The position numbers and the translations under genes are program-made. 64,000 nucleotides of DNA from Nocardia panacis (GTDB lineage: Bacteria; Actinomycetota; Actinomycetes; Mycobacteriales; Mycobacteriaceae), in contig NZ_QZFU01000016.1 of the NCBI RefSeq assembly GCF_003598715.1, forward strand, positions 744,001 to 808,000, written 5' to 3'. This document shows positions 54,564-63,335 of the stretch, in pieces. A model generated the notes under the pieces. It did no database searches. It was not told where the DNA came from and saw only the letters and a program-made list of their open reading frames with translations. Every line of letters starts with the position of its first letter. The stretch's first letter is position 1.

Positions 54564-54785
54564 GCGAAACTCCAGGCGGTCGAACGACTTTGCCCCGTGA
54601 GCGTAGACAGTCGCCGACGCGTCCCGCACCGAATTGATCTTCCGTACTGGGACGTCGGGTTCGACGCGAATAGCCGGCGTGCACGGATCGTTGTGTCCTG
54701 GCATGGGGATATCTCGGCGCTATTCATGGGACGACAAGGGTGGAAGGCTGGTGGCCATGCCCGACTGGACAATTGGAGCCCCGCG

Positions 54786-55670
54786 ATGACCAGGCGCGGC
54801 TGGACGCTGTTTTTGGCCATGGGCGTGATCTGGGGCGTGCCCTACGCCATGATCCGGATCGCGGTGCGCGATCTGGACCCGCTGACGGTGGCTTTCGGCC
54901 GCACCGCGCTGGCCTCGGCGATGCTGCTGCCGATCGCGCTGTATCGCGGGGAACTCCTTGTGGCCCTTAGGCGGTGGCGTCCGCTGCTGGCGTACACACT
55001 CGTCGAGATCACCGGGCCGTGGCTGCTGATCGGGTTCGCCGAGAAGACGCTCAACAGTTCCACGGTCGGTCTGCTGCTGGCGGCGGTGCCGCTGATCGCG
55101 GTGGTGTTCGTGACGGTGCGTGGACATGATCGCGTCGACGGCCGCCGGGTGCTGGGTCTGGTGGTCGGGTTCGCGGGTGTCGCGGTGCTGGTCGGCTTGG
55201 ATATCGATCTGTCGAATCCGGCGGCGATCGCGGCTATCGGGGTGTCGGCGGTGGGCTACGCGATCGGCCCGATCCTGATCAATCGCACGCTCGCCGATCT
55301 GCCGACCTTCGGCGTGGTGACGGGTTCGCTGCTGTTGGCCACGGTGATCTACGCGCCGTTCGCGGCGTGGCACCGGCCCGTCCACATCACCGCGCCCTCG
55401 GCCTGGTCGGTGCTGGGGTTGGCCGTGATCTGCACGGCGGCCGCCTTCGTGGTGTTCTTCGCGCTGATCGCCGAGGTGGGGCCTGCCAGGGCGACGGTGA
55501 TCACCTATATCAATCCGGCGGTGGCACTGGTTCTCGGTGTGCTCGCGCTGGGCGAACCTGTCACCTTGGGCATTGTCATCGGGTTCCCGCTGGTGATCGT
55601 CGGATCCATTGTCGGCACCGCGAAGGCGAAACAGGCCGCGCACGCCGAGCCTGCGCCGGTGCCCGATTGA
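54786..55670 (+). CDS. EamA/DMT-family transporter
   Basis: The 294-residue membrane protein has ten helices in two EamA repeats. The first opens RRGWTLFLAMGVIWGVPYAM and the second AAIAAIGVSAVGYAIGPILI; ATVITYINPAVALVLGVLAL is the classic final-repeat signature. Members export amino acids, nucleosides or metabolites, or import others. ATG at 54786 is at the start of homology. It lies 49 bp before a methyltransferase gene on the same strand. Substrate unknown. Confidence 0.9.
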   Translation: MTRRGWTLFLAMGVIWGVPYAMIRIAVRDLDPLTVAFGRTALASAMLLPIALYRGELLVALRRWRPLLAYTLVEITGPWLLIGFAEKTLNSSTVGLLLAAVPLIAVVFVTVRGHDRVDGRRVLGLVVGFAGVAVLVGLDIDLSNPAAIAAIGVSAVGYAIGPILINRTLADLPTFGVVTGSLLLATVIYAPFAAWHRPVHITAPSAWSVLGLAVICTAAAFVVFFALIAEVGPARATVITYINPAVALVLGVLALGEPVTLGIVIGFPLVIVGSIVGTAKAKQAAHAEPAPVPD

Positions 55671-55719
55671 GTCGCGACGGCCATTCGCCCGGCGGTGCCG
55701 CACCCGGCATGATGGGCGG

Positions 55720-56343
55720 GTGAGCGAACCGGCCGATGTGTCCACCACCCGAAACGCCTACGACGGGGTCGCCGAGATCTATGCCGAGATGACCGCGAAT
55801 CTCATGGCGTACAAGCCTTTCGATCGGGCGATCTTCGCGGTCTTCGCGGAGTTGGTCGGTGCGGGTCCGGTCGCCGATATCGGCTGCGGGCCGGGCCGGG
55901 TCACCGCGCATCTGGCCGAACTCGGACTCGATATCTTCGGGATCGATCTGTCGCCGCGCATGATCGAGTTGGCGCGGGAAAGGCATCGGGGTCTGCGTTT
56001 CGAGGTGGGGTCGATGGAGCGGCTGTCCATCGGTGCGGCGGAGTTGGCCGGACTGGTCGCTTGGTATTCGATCATTCACCTTCCGCCGGAACGGGTTCCC
56101 GCCGTCCTCGCCGAATTCCACCGCGCGCTGCGACCGGGCGGCTTCGCACTGCTGGGCGGATTCTGTTCCGAGGATTCGGTGCGGCCCTATGACCACCGCG
56201 TCACCACGGCCTACCGCTGGTCGCCGGATCTGCTCGCCCGCGCGCTGACCGAGGCGGGTTTCACCGAATACGCCAGACTCACCCGCCGCGCCGAGGCGGA
56301 CGAGCGCTCGCCGCATATGTACCTGCTGGTAACAAAGGATTGA
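55720..56343 (+). CDS. Class I SAM-dependent methyltransferase
   Basis: The 207-residue enzyme has SAM motif I VADIGCGPGRVTAHLAELG, then IFGIDLSPRMIELARERH (acidic loop) and motif IV/post-I LVAWYSIIHLPPERVP, with HRALRPGGFALLGGF. It methylates a small molecule in the cytosol; the acceptor cannot be inferred. The GTG at 55720 is the likely start. It follows the EamA exporter on the same strand, and a joint role in modifying and exporting a metabolite is possible but unproven. Confidence 0.9.
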   Translation: MSEPADVSTTRNAYDGVAEIYAEMTANLMAYKPFDRAIFAVFAELVGAGPVADIGCGPGRVTAHLAELGLDIFGIDLSPRMIELARERHRGLRFEVGSMERLSIGAAELAGLVAWYSIIHLPPERVPAVLAEFHRALRPGGFALLGGFCSEDSVRPYDHRVTTAYRWSPDLLARALTEAGFTEYARLTRRAEADERSPHMYLLVTKD

Positions 56344-56478
56344 CGATTCGCGCCGCGCGGGATCGTACGGCCGGGTAGATTTGGCACCATCGCGCAAGAA
56401 TTCTCGCCGCGCGGGCCGTCCGACACCGTCGTCGATGCACTCTGCAGACTCCCACCACGCCGCCAGGGGGCGACCATC

Positions 56479-57813
56479 ATGGAGTTCGTTTCGCCGATCG
56501 ATGCCGTATTCCTGCTCGCCGAATCCCGCGAGCATCCGATGCATGTGGGCGCGGTGCAACTATTCGAGGCCCCCGAAGACGCGGGTCCCGATTTCGCCCG
56601 ACGCACCCACGAAACCCTGCTGGCCCAAAGGGCATTCGATCCCACCTTCCGCAAGAGGCCCGCAAAGCTCTGGGGCACACCGCAATTGGCGTGGTCCGCG
56701 GAGGAGGAAGTCGAACTCGAATACCATCTGCGGCACAGCGCCCTGCCAGGTCCCGGCCGCATCGATCAATTGCTCGAACTGGCCTCCGGCCTGCACAGCA
56801 CACTGCTGGACCGGCACCGCCCGCTGTGGGAGATCCACCTCATCGAGGGCGTCGGCGGGCGCTTCGCCGTCTACGCCAAGATGCACCACGCCCTGATCGA
56901 TGGGGTTTCCGCGCAGCGCCTGCTGCAACGCACCCTCAGCGCGGATCCGACCGATACCGAGATCCGGGTGCCCTGGCACCTACCCCGCAGGCTGCGCACC
57001 CCGCACGGCCGGTCCGGCCTGGCCCGAAAGGTGTTGTCGGCGGCCCGTTCCGCACCCACCGCGCTCGGCCTGGCCCGCGATGTCCTGCTGCGTCAGCAGT
57101 TGACGCTGCCCTTCGCCGCGCCGCGCACCATGTTCAATGTGCCGATCGGCGGAGCGCGCCGCTGCGCGGTGCGGTCCTGGCCGCTGGAGCGGATCCGCCA
57201 GGTGCGCAAGGCCACCGGCGCGACGGTCAACGATGTGGTGCTGACCATGGCCGCGGGCGCGCTGCGCGCCTACCTGCTCGAACATCACGCCCTCCCGGAC
57301 TCCTCGCTCATCGCCATGGTGCCCATGTCGCTGCGCGAGGAGGACGACAACCAGGACTGCGGCAATAAACTCGCCGCGATCCTGTGCGATCTGGGTACCG
57401 ACGAACCCGATCCGCTCACCCGATTGCAGACCATTCGTGCCTCGATGCTGCGCAGCAAACAGGTCTACGCCACGCTCTCGCCGCGCCAGTCGATGGCATT
57501 GTCGGCGCTGATGCTCAGCCCGCTGGCGTTGAGCCTGCTGCCCGCACTGCTCCCGCTGGCGAATCCGCCGTTCAATATCGTCATCTCGAATGTGCCGGGT
57601 CCGCGCGAACCGCGCTATTGGAATGGCGCGCGTTTGGATGCGTCCTATCCGATGTCGATCCCCTTCGACGGCCAAGCCGTGAACATCACCCTCACCACCA
57701 CCGCCGACAATCTGGATTTCGGCATTGTCGGGTGCAGGCGCAGCGTGCCCGGATTGCCGCGGCTGCTCGATCATCTGGAGTCGGCGCTGGTCGAACTCGA
57801 GGCGGTCGGCTAG
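56479..57813 (+). CDS. Wax ester synthase / diacylglycerol acyltransferase (WS/DGAT)
   Basis: The 444-residue protein has the acyltransferase motif KMHHALIDGVSAQ (HHxxxDG, His136-His137) and the ATVNDVVLTMAAGALRAYL and VPMSLREEDD regions of actinobacterial WS/DGAT enzymes. The ending NITLTTTADNLDFGIVGCR is also conserved. It esterifies fatty acyl-CoA with diacylglycerol or alcohols to make triacylglycerol or wax storage lipids at the membrane. AGGGGG precedes the ATG. It is convergent with a TetR gene 66 bp away. Confidence 0.93.
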   Translation: MEFVSPIDAVFLLAESREHPMHVGAVQLFEAPEDAGPDFARRTHETLLAQRAFDPTFRKRPAKLWGTPQLAWSAEEEVELEYHLRHSALPGPGRIDQLLELASGLHSTLLDRHRPLWEIHLIEGVGGRFAVYAKMHHALIDGVSAQRLLQRTLSADPTDTEIRVPWHLPRRLRTPHGRSGLARKVLSAARSAPTALGLARDVLLRQQLTLPFAAPRTMFNVPIGGARRCAVRSWPLERIRQVRKATGATVNDVVLTMAAGALRAYLLEHHALPDSSLIAMVPMSLREEDDNQDCGNKLAAILCDLGTDEPDPLTRLQTIRASMLRSKQVYATLSPRQSMALSALMLSPLALSLLPALLPLANPPFNIVISNVPGPREPRYWNGARLDASYPMSIPFDGQAVNITLTTTADNLDFGIVGCRRSVPGLPRLLDHLESALVELEAVG

Positions 57814-57879
57814 CGAAATCCGTTGCGGCTCAGGCGAATGAGCATCATGCCGCGAGCGGAGGCGAAGACGGAGCTCATC

Positions 57880-58431
57880 TCAGGACACCCTGGCGATCAG
57901 CCCCGGACCCACCAGTTCGGTGAACCGCTGATACGCCTGCTCTGCCGTGACGGGCGGATCGGCCTCGGCGATGGCGCCGAGCAATCCGACCACACCCCAG
58001 GCCAGGAACGTGATGGTGCTGGATAGTTCGACCTCGTCGAGTCCGAGCCGCCCGGATAGCTGTTCCGTGAGGATCTCGGCAACCATGCGCTGGGTGGCGC
58101 GTAGTAGCACGCCGCTGCTTTTGCGCCCCAGCAGCGCCCGGTACACCTCGGGATGTTCGGTCGCCAGGCGGAACAGGGTGGCGATGGGTGCGAGCGGTTC
58201 GGCGCTGGCCCGTTCCGAGCGGGCCGCGATCACCGCCGCGCGCAGATATTCGCCGCTGCTCACCAGGAGCAGGTCGTCCTTGTCCCGGAAGTGGGCGTAG
58301 AACGTCGAGCGTCCGACATCGGCGTGGGCCAGGATGTCGCGCACGGTGATTCGCTCGTAGCCGCGTTCCAGCATCAATTCGATCAAGGCGCGATGCAGCA
58401 CGCTCTTGGTCCGGTGCACCCGCCGGTCCAT
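57880..58431 (-). CDS. TetR family transcriptional regulator
   Basis: The 183-residue protein has an N-terminal helix-turn-helix (LERGYERITVRDILAHADVG and RSTFYAHFRDKDDLLL) and a C-terminal TetR_C-type ligand domain (ITFLAWGVVGLLGAIAEADP). ATG at 58431 follows GGGAGG closely. The frame upstream is Arg-rich and not conserved. It lies downstream of the flippase gene on the same strand and convergent with the WS/DGAT gene. Its target may be either; no clear operator was found. Confidence 0.87.
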   Translation of the reverse strand: MDRRVHRTKSVLHRALIELMLERGYERITVRDILAHADVGRSTFYAHFRDKDDLLLVSSGEYLRAAVIAARSERASAEPLAPIATLFRLATEHPEVYRALLGRKSSGVLLRATQRMVAEILTEQLSGRLGLDEVELSSTITFLAWGVVGLLGAIAEADPPVTAEQAYQRFTELVGPGLIARVS

Positions 58432-58636
58432 GGTCCTCCCAAACTGTTCCCCGACCGGGACGGTCGGTTCGTTCCACGGGGAACCAACCGCATCGCTCCG
58501 GTTCTTCCGATGCCTCCTCCGATCGCGCACACCTGACCGGAAATGAACAACATTCTGGTACATGCCATCTGAACGATCCGATCCGGGCATCCCGACACGG
58601 ATAACCGGGTGAATCGCGGCGGAGAAGCGGATGAGA

Positions 58637-61009
58637 CTAGATGAGATCGCGGGCGGTTAGCCAGCGCATCGTCCACCAGCCGACGAATACGGGCAGCCAG
58701 CAGGTGAGCACTCGATACAGCAGCACCGCGGGCACCGCGATCTCGGCGGGCAGTCCGAAGGCGGCCAGGCCGCCGATGAGCGCGGCCTCGACCGCGCCGA
58801 CGCCGCCGGGGGTCGGCGCGGCGGAGGCCAGCGTGCCGCCGATCATGGTCACGATGGTGACGGTGATGAAGGTGGTGCCGCCGCCGAAGGCCTCGACACT
58901 GCCCCACAGTGCCAGCGCCTGGCCGAGGGTGAGGGCCGCGCAGCCGAGGATGATGATCGAGAACCGCTTGGGATCGCGAGCCAGCGCCGCCAGCTCGCGC
59001 AGCACCTCCTGCAATTGCGGTCGCAGCGAATCGCGAAGCCAGCCACGCAGTTTCGGCACCAACAGGCAGGTGCCGACAATACCGACGCCGATCCCGGCCA
59101 GCAGATACAGCACGGTGGGATCCGGCACGATATGGCCCAGATTCGCCGACGTTCCGGCCAGCACGCTGAAGATGAGCAGCAGACTGACGTGGGTGATGAC
59201 CTGCACCGCCTGCTGCAAGGCCACCGCAGCGGTGGCCCGCACCGCGCCCAGTCCGCCCTTCTGCAGGAAGCGCACGCTCAGCGCCAGACCGCCGATGCGC
59301 GCCGGGGTGGTGGTGGCGGCGAAGGTATTGGCCACCTGCATGATCACCAGGTTGCCGAATTTCACGGTGCCGGAGGCGCAGGCCCACAGCGCGGCCGCCG
59401 TGCCGACGTAGGTCAGGGTGGAGGCGGCGAAACCGAACAGCGCCCACCACCAATTGGCGGTGCGCAGTTGGCTGAAGAAAGTCGGCACCTGGCTGATGAA
59501 CGGATAGGCGACATAGACCAGGGCGACCAGCAGCACCAGCTGAATGATCTGATTGCGACTGAACCGGGTGAGCTGTTCGGCCTGGATTCGGTCCCGCCCG
59601 GTCTGGACGCCCACCTCCGCCCGCGCCGCCGAAACCGCCGCGCCCCAATCCGGAAAGGCAGCGCGCAAACCGGAGGGCATGGCGGACTTGATGATCCGAC
59701 TCGACGCGCTCAGCACCGCCGCCTCGCCGATGGTATCGATGGCCGCGCGCACCGCGACCTGCGCGCCGAACAGCGCCGTGGTCGACACCAGCAGTTGCGC
59801 GACATCCGAATGTATCTGGGCATCCGAGGCCCCGTATTCCGCCGCCGCGAACCCAGTGAACAGCGCGGTGCCATTGGCGATGCGGATCTCGGTGGGACGC
59901 AGTTCGCCATGCGAGATCTGCTGGGCGTGCAACGCGCTCAGCGAGGTCCACACCGCGGGCAGCACATCGGAGGGCAGCTCGTTGATCGGCATACCCTTCG
60001 GACAGGTGTGCGCGTAGAGCATCCAGCCGCGATCCAGCGCCGCCACCGCCACCGGCGCGTGCGCGGACAGTCCCAGATCGTTGATGGCCAGCGTCATCAA
60101 CGCGCGATGTTCGACGGCGCGGTGCATGGACCCGTGCAGTGCCGCCGTCTCGCTGCTGCGGAAGGTCAACCAGCGCCACAGAATGCGCAGCGCACCGTGA
60201 CTGCGCTGATTGCGCCCGTACATGTCGATCACCAGGGAGCGTTCCGGCCCGTCGACCGTCGCGTTGAGCACCAGCGGCCCCGGCCCGGCGGGCCGCACCA
60301 CGGAGAACGCCGTCACCTGGTAACCGCGCCTGGCCAGCACCCGCGCCGCCGCCTCCAGCGGCACCTCCAACGCGGGTGTGCCGACCAGCAGCACGATCAC
60401 CGCCCCGACCAGCCAGCCGACCGCGAGCCCCAACATGGCCCGCGCGGGCACCACCAGGCTCACCACCAGGTGGATCGGCGCGAAGGCCAACAGCACGAAC
60501 CACATCCAGCGCCGCGGCCGCGTCGGCAACCACGGACTCGACACCGTGATCATGGCCGCGATCATGGCGATCCAGCGCGGATCATCGAGGAACTGCGACA
60601 CGAAGGTATCGAGCCGATCGGGCACCTGCAGATGCCATTTCGGCGCGGACAGACCGGTGCCCGTGATGGACAGCAGCAAGACCGCCACCACACCCGCCGC
60701 CGCGAACCCCGCCAGCAGCTTCCACTGCCTGCGGACGATCAACTCCACCAGGAGGGCGAAAGGCACCGCCAGAATGGCCAAGCCGTAGATCAGGTAGATC
60801 AGATTCGACTGATCCGGATCGAGGAAGCCGACGATATAGGAGACCGAACGCTCCAGTGCGAGCCATTCCGGCCGGGTGATCAGCGAACCCGCGACGACCA
60901 CAGCCAACCACAGCGCGGCCAGCACCACCCGGATGATGTCACTGGTCCGCCGGGTCAGCGGTTGTAGCAGGCTGCCCGTGACCGGGATGTCCCGCCCGTC
61001 GACTCGCAT
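58637..61009 (-). CDS. Large flippase-like membrane protein with pseudokinase-like segment
   Basis: The 790-residue protein has an N-terminal membrane block of about six helices (25-215). A cytoplasmic segment (220-480) follows, then a C-terminal flippase/lysylphosphatidylglycerol synthase-type domain of about eight helices (500-785), including LANTFAATTTPARIGGLALS-like sequence and the ATTTP motif. The middle segment resembles a kinase fold: LHAQQISHGELRP at 360-372 takes the place of the HGDLxxxN loop and LFTGFAAAE replaces DFG. Catalytic acids are changed, so it is probably a sensor or regulator. It may flip an envelope lipid. ATG at 61009 fits the first conserved stretch. Confidence 0.8.
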   Translation of the reverse strand: MRVDGRDIPVTGSLLQPLTRRTSDIIRVVLAALWLAVVVAGSLITRPEWLALERSVSYIVGFLDPDQSNLIYLIYGLAILAVPFALLVELIVRRQWKLLAGFAAAGVVAVLLLSITGTGLSAPKWHLQVPDRLDTFVSQFLDDPRWIAMIAAMITVSSPWLPTRPRRWMWFVLLAFAPIHLVVSLVVPARAMLGLAVGWLVGAVIVLLVGTPALEVPLEAAARVLARRGYQVTAFSVVRPAGPGPLVLNATVDGPERSLVIDMYGRNQRSHGALRILWRWLTFRSSETAALHGSMHRAVEHRALMTLAINDLGLSAHAPVAVAALDRGWMLYAHTCPKGMPINELPSDVLPAVWTSLSALHAQQISHGELRPTEIRIANGTALFTGFAAAEYGASDAQIHSDVAQLLVSTTALFGAQVAVRAAIDTIGEAAVLSASSRIIKSAMPSGLRAAFPDWGAAVSAARAEVGVQTGRDRIQAEQLTRFSRNQIIQLVLLVALVYVAYPFISQVPTFFSQLRTANWWWALFGFAASTLTYVGTAAALWACASGTVKFGNLVIMQVANTFAATTTPARIGGLALSVRFLQKGGLGAVRATAAVALQQAVQVITHVSLLLIFSVLAGTSANLGHIVPDPTVLYLLAGIGVGIVGTCLLVPKLRGWLRDSLRPQLQEVLRELAALARDPKRFSIIILGCAALTLGQALALWGSVEAFGGGTTFITVTIVTMIGGTLASAAPTPGGVGAVEAALIGGLAAFGLPAEIAVPAVLLYRVLTCWLPVFVGWWTMRWLTARDLI

Positions 61010-61211
61010 GTCGTTTCGGCACTTTCGATCGAGTTGAAGCTGCGTTCGCCCTCGCCACACCTCGCGCGAGCCCGGTCGGGGACGATCCCGCCGCGGCTCC
61101 TGTGAGTATGTAGGAGACCGACGCGCACGATACACACCAACACGCCGATCGACCGGACACCTGGTCAGAGGCGTCTTTCACGTCACGGGATGCCGGATGT
61201 GTGCCATTTCA

Positions 61212-61976
61212 CTACTGGAGCGCGTGCCTGCCCTCCGGCTCCGGGGCCTCGACGCCGACACCGAAGACATCGCCCGTCATGGCGCCCGCGTCGAGTTCGG
61301 CGATGGCCCGCACGACCCGCTCGGTGGGCACCAGGGTCGGAAAACTATTGGGCGCCAGGGCGTTCACCCGGACGCCGAATTCGGCGAATTCGTCGGCGAG
61401 ATTGCGGGTGAGCTGATTGAGCGCCGCCTTGGACGCGCCGTAGACCGCCTGCCCCCGATACACTTCCGAACCCGAAATACTCGACACATTCACGACATTG
61501 CGATTGCGCGACCGATTGACCGCATCGTCGTGCACCCAGCAGCGCTGCGCCAACCGCGCCGCCAACCGCAGCGGCACACCGACATTCACCGCCATATGCG
61601 GGTAGAACTCGTCCAGGGCGCTATCCCCGTCGACCACGCCGCGCGGCTGCAACCGCACATAGGCGGCATTGTTGACCAGCAGATCCACCCCGCCGAAGCG
61701 GGCCAGCGCCAGATCGACCACCCGCTCGATCTCCCCCGGTTCGAGCAGGTCGGCGCGGAGGACGTGCACGCGCGAATCATTGTCCGCCAGTTCGGCCTCC
61801 GGTTCGAACGGATCGACGAACCACTCCTCCTGCGACGGCGCGGCCGGGGTGCGGGTGCGGCAGACCGCGATGATGTCGTAATGGCGGTAGTAGGCGCGGC
61901 AGAAAGCGTCGCCGAGCAGGCCGCCCGCCCCGGTCAGCAGGCAGACCCTGCGCTCACCAGTACTCAATGCGATCAT
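61212..61976 (-). CDS. Short-chain dehydrogenase/reductase
   Basis: The 254-residue enzyme has the nucleotide-binding motif TGAGGLLGDAFCRAYY (TGxxGxxG), the structural LLVNNAAYVRLQ, the catalytic serine region NVVNVSSISGSEVY and YGASKAALNQLTRNLADEF (YxxxK). It oxidises or reduces an alcohol or carbonyl with NAD(P)H in the cytosol. Its ATG lies inside the upstream 2OG oxygenase gene (23-bp overlap), so the two are translationally coupled and probably work on the same metabolite. The C-terminus EAPEPEGRHALQ is short and acidic. Confidence 0.9.
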   Translation of the reverse strand: MIALSTGERRVCLLTGAGGLLGDAFCRAYYRHYDIIAVCRTRTPAAPSQEEWFVDPFEPEAELADNDSRVHVLRADLLEPGEIERVVDLALARFGGVDLLVNNAAYVRLQPRGVVDGDSALDEFYPHMAVNVGVPLRLAARLAQRCWVHDDAVNRSRNRNVVNVSSISGSEVYRGQAVYGASKAALNQLTRNLADEFAEFGVRVNALAPNSFPTLVPTERVVRAIAELDAGAMTGDVFGVGVEAPEPEGRHALQ

Positions 61977-62829
61977 CTCCCCAGCGTTGGACGACCTCGG
62001 ATTTCGGGCGATGCAACCACATCACCGCGCTGTTGCGCGGGCGGGTGTTGCCGCCCGCGAAGGTGTGCCACGTGCGCGGCGTGCACTCGAACATGATGAG
62101 CGAATTATCCAGCGGCGGCACCAGCAGCGGCTGCTGGGTGCCGTCGCCGATGTACTCGTAGAGCGCGGTCTCGCCGCCGTCGCCCTGCTGCCAGCCGGGA
62201 TTGGCCAGATAGAACAGCACCGCGACCGCGCGCATCGTCTCGCGCGCGGGGACGCCGTCGGCACGTGCGCCGTTTTTGATGCCCACCGTGGCGTCGGACA
62301 GGCGCACCTCGGCCGGACCGGGCGCCTCGCCGGGAAACCAGGCCGGGTTGAGGTCGTTGTGCGGCCAACCGTAGGGGCTGCCCGGCGGGTGGTGGTGCAG
62401 GGAGCCGTCCATATCGCCGGTCGCCCGCACGCGCGCCACCCGCGCGATGAGGTCGTGCCATTCACGGGAGGTGAACAGGGCCAGGGGTCCGTCGCGCAGT
62501 CCGGCCAGCGAGAAACCCTCGGCGCTGTAGTTCGCCGAGACCGGAACGAAGGCGTCGGCCCGCTCGCGCCGCAGTCGCGCGAATTCCTCGGCCATGCGGG
62601 CGTAGAACTCCGGCACGAAGACATCGCGGGCGTAGACGTGCGGGAAGGGTTTGCTGCGGCGCACCCACCGCCGATGCGCGAACAGATTCGCGAACCACTG
62701 CGGCACTGCCGCCGCTGTCGTCTCCTGCGCCGCCGCGATCTCCTGCGGCATGGCCGCTGTCATTTCCTGCGCGGCCGCCGCTGTCATTTCCTGCGGCGCC
62801 GCCGCTGACGGCACCGAGTCCTCCGTCAC
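61954..62829 (-). CDS. 2-Oxoglutarate/Fe(II)-dependent dioxygenase (prolyl-hydroxylase-like)
   Basis: The 291-residue protein has an N-terminal low-complexity repeat (QEMTAA units, residues 10-45). The dioxygenase core has iron ligands in YGWPHNDLNPAW (His157, Asp159) and RTWHTFAGGNTRPRNS (His255, with a 2-oxoglutarate-binding Arg nearby). FYLANPGWQQGDGGETALYE is the typical strand pair of this superfamily. It hydroxylates a small molecule or peptide. It is the first gene of a two-gene operon with an SDR enzyme. The Ala/Gln/Glu/Thr N-terminal repeat is unusual and probably disordered. Confidence 0.85.
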   Translation of the reverse strand: MTEDSVPSAAAPQEMTAAAAQEMTAAMPQEIAAAQETTAAAVPQWFANLFAHRRWVRRSKPFPHVYARDVFVPEFYARMAEEFARLRRERADAFVPVSANYSAEGFSLAGLRDGPLALFTSREWHDLIARVARVRATGDMDGSLHHHPPGSPYGWPHNDLNPAWFPGEAPGPAEVRLSDATVGIKNGARADGVPARETMRAVAVLFYLANPGWQQGDGGETALYEYIGDGTQQPLLVPPLDNSLIMFECTPRTWHTFAGGNTRPRNSAVMWLHRPKSEVVQRWGDDRIEYW

Positions 62830-63335
62830 CGTATCTCCCTCCCGGATGAGCTCCCCGCGATCCTATGCGGTTCGGGCGGGTGCGTATTTCCCACCCGAAG
62901 ACGGGAAATCGTCTGAGACAGTTTGCTCCATCGATGCCGGACCGGCGCGGAGCCGGCCGACGTACACCACCGCGAGCGTCGAAGCGGACAACCTCGCACC
63001 ACCGCCCCGGCGCGCGGCGCGCCCGCCCGATATCGAGGGCGATTCATATCCGCTATGCATCATCGCCACCCGCGGATCGCCGTGCGCGCTAACCGGATTG
63101 CCGAGCAGCCCGGCGAGCCGAGGAATCGAGGCGTCATACTGTGGCATCGATTTCACTATCGCGCAGCCGCATTCACTCGCAGGCCCGAACTCGCCCGCGC
63201 CATCCGAATACCGGTGCGGCGCTATGGAATGACTCAGCTCACAGTTTGCTGTGAGGCGACTGACTCCGCTGCGCCGCACCGACCGAGAGATTAGACTGTC
63301 TGGGACGTGAAATGCGCAGTGGGAAGGTGAATCTG
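62830..63335. promoter_or_regulatory. Divergent spacer with a palindrome upstream of the GntR gene
   Basis: This 506-bp stretch between the divergent oxygenase and GntR genes holds no gene I can support. CTCACAG-TTTG-CTGTGAG at 63238-63255 is a perfect 7-bp inverted repeat about 80 bp before the GntR start and is a candidate operator. A related GAGACAGTTTG lies near 62915. Confidence 0.4.
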
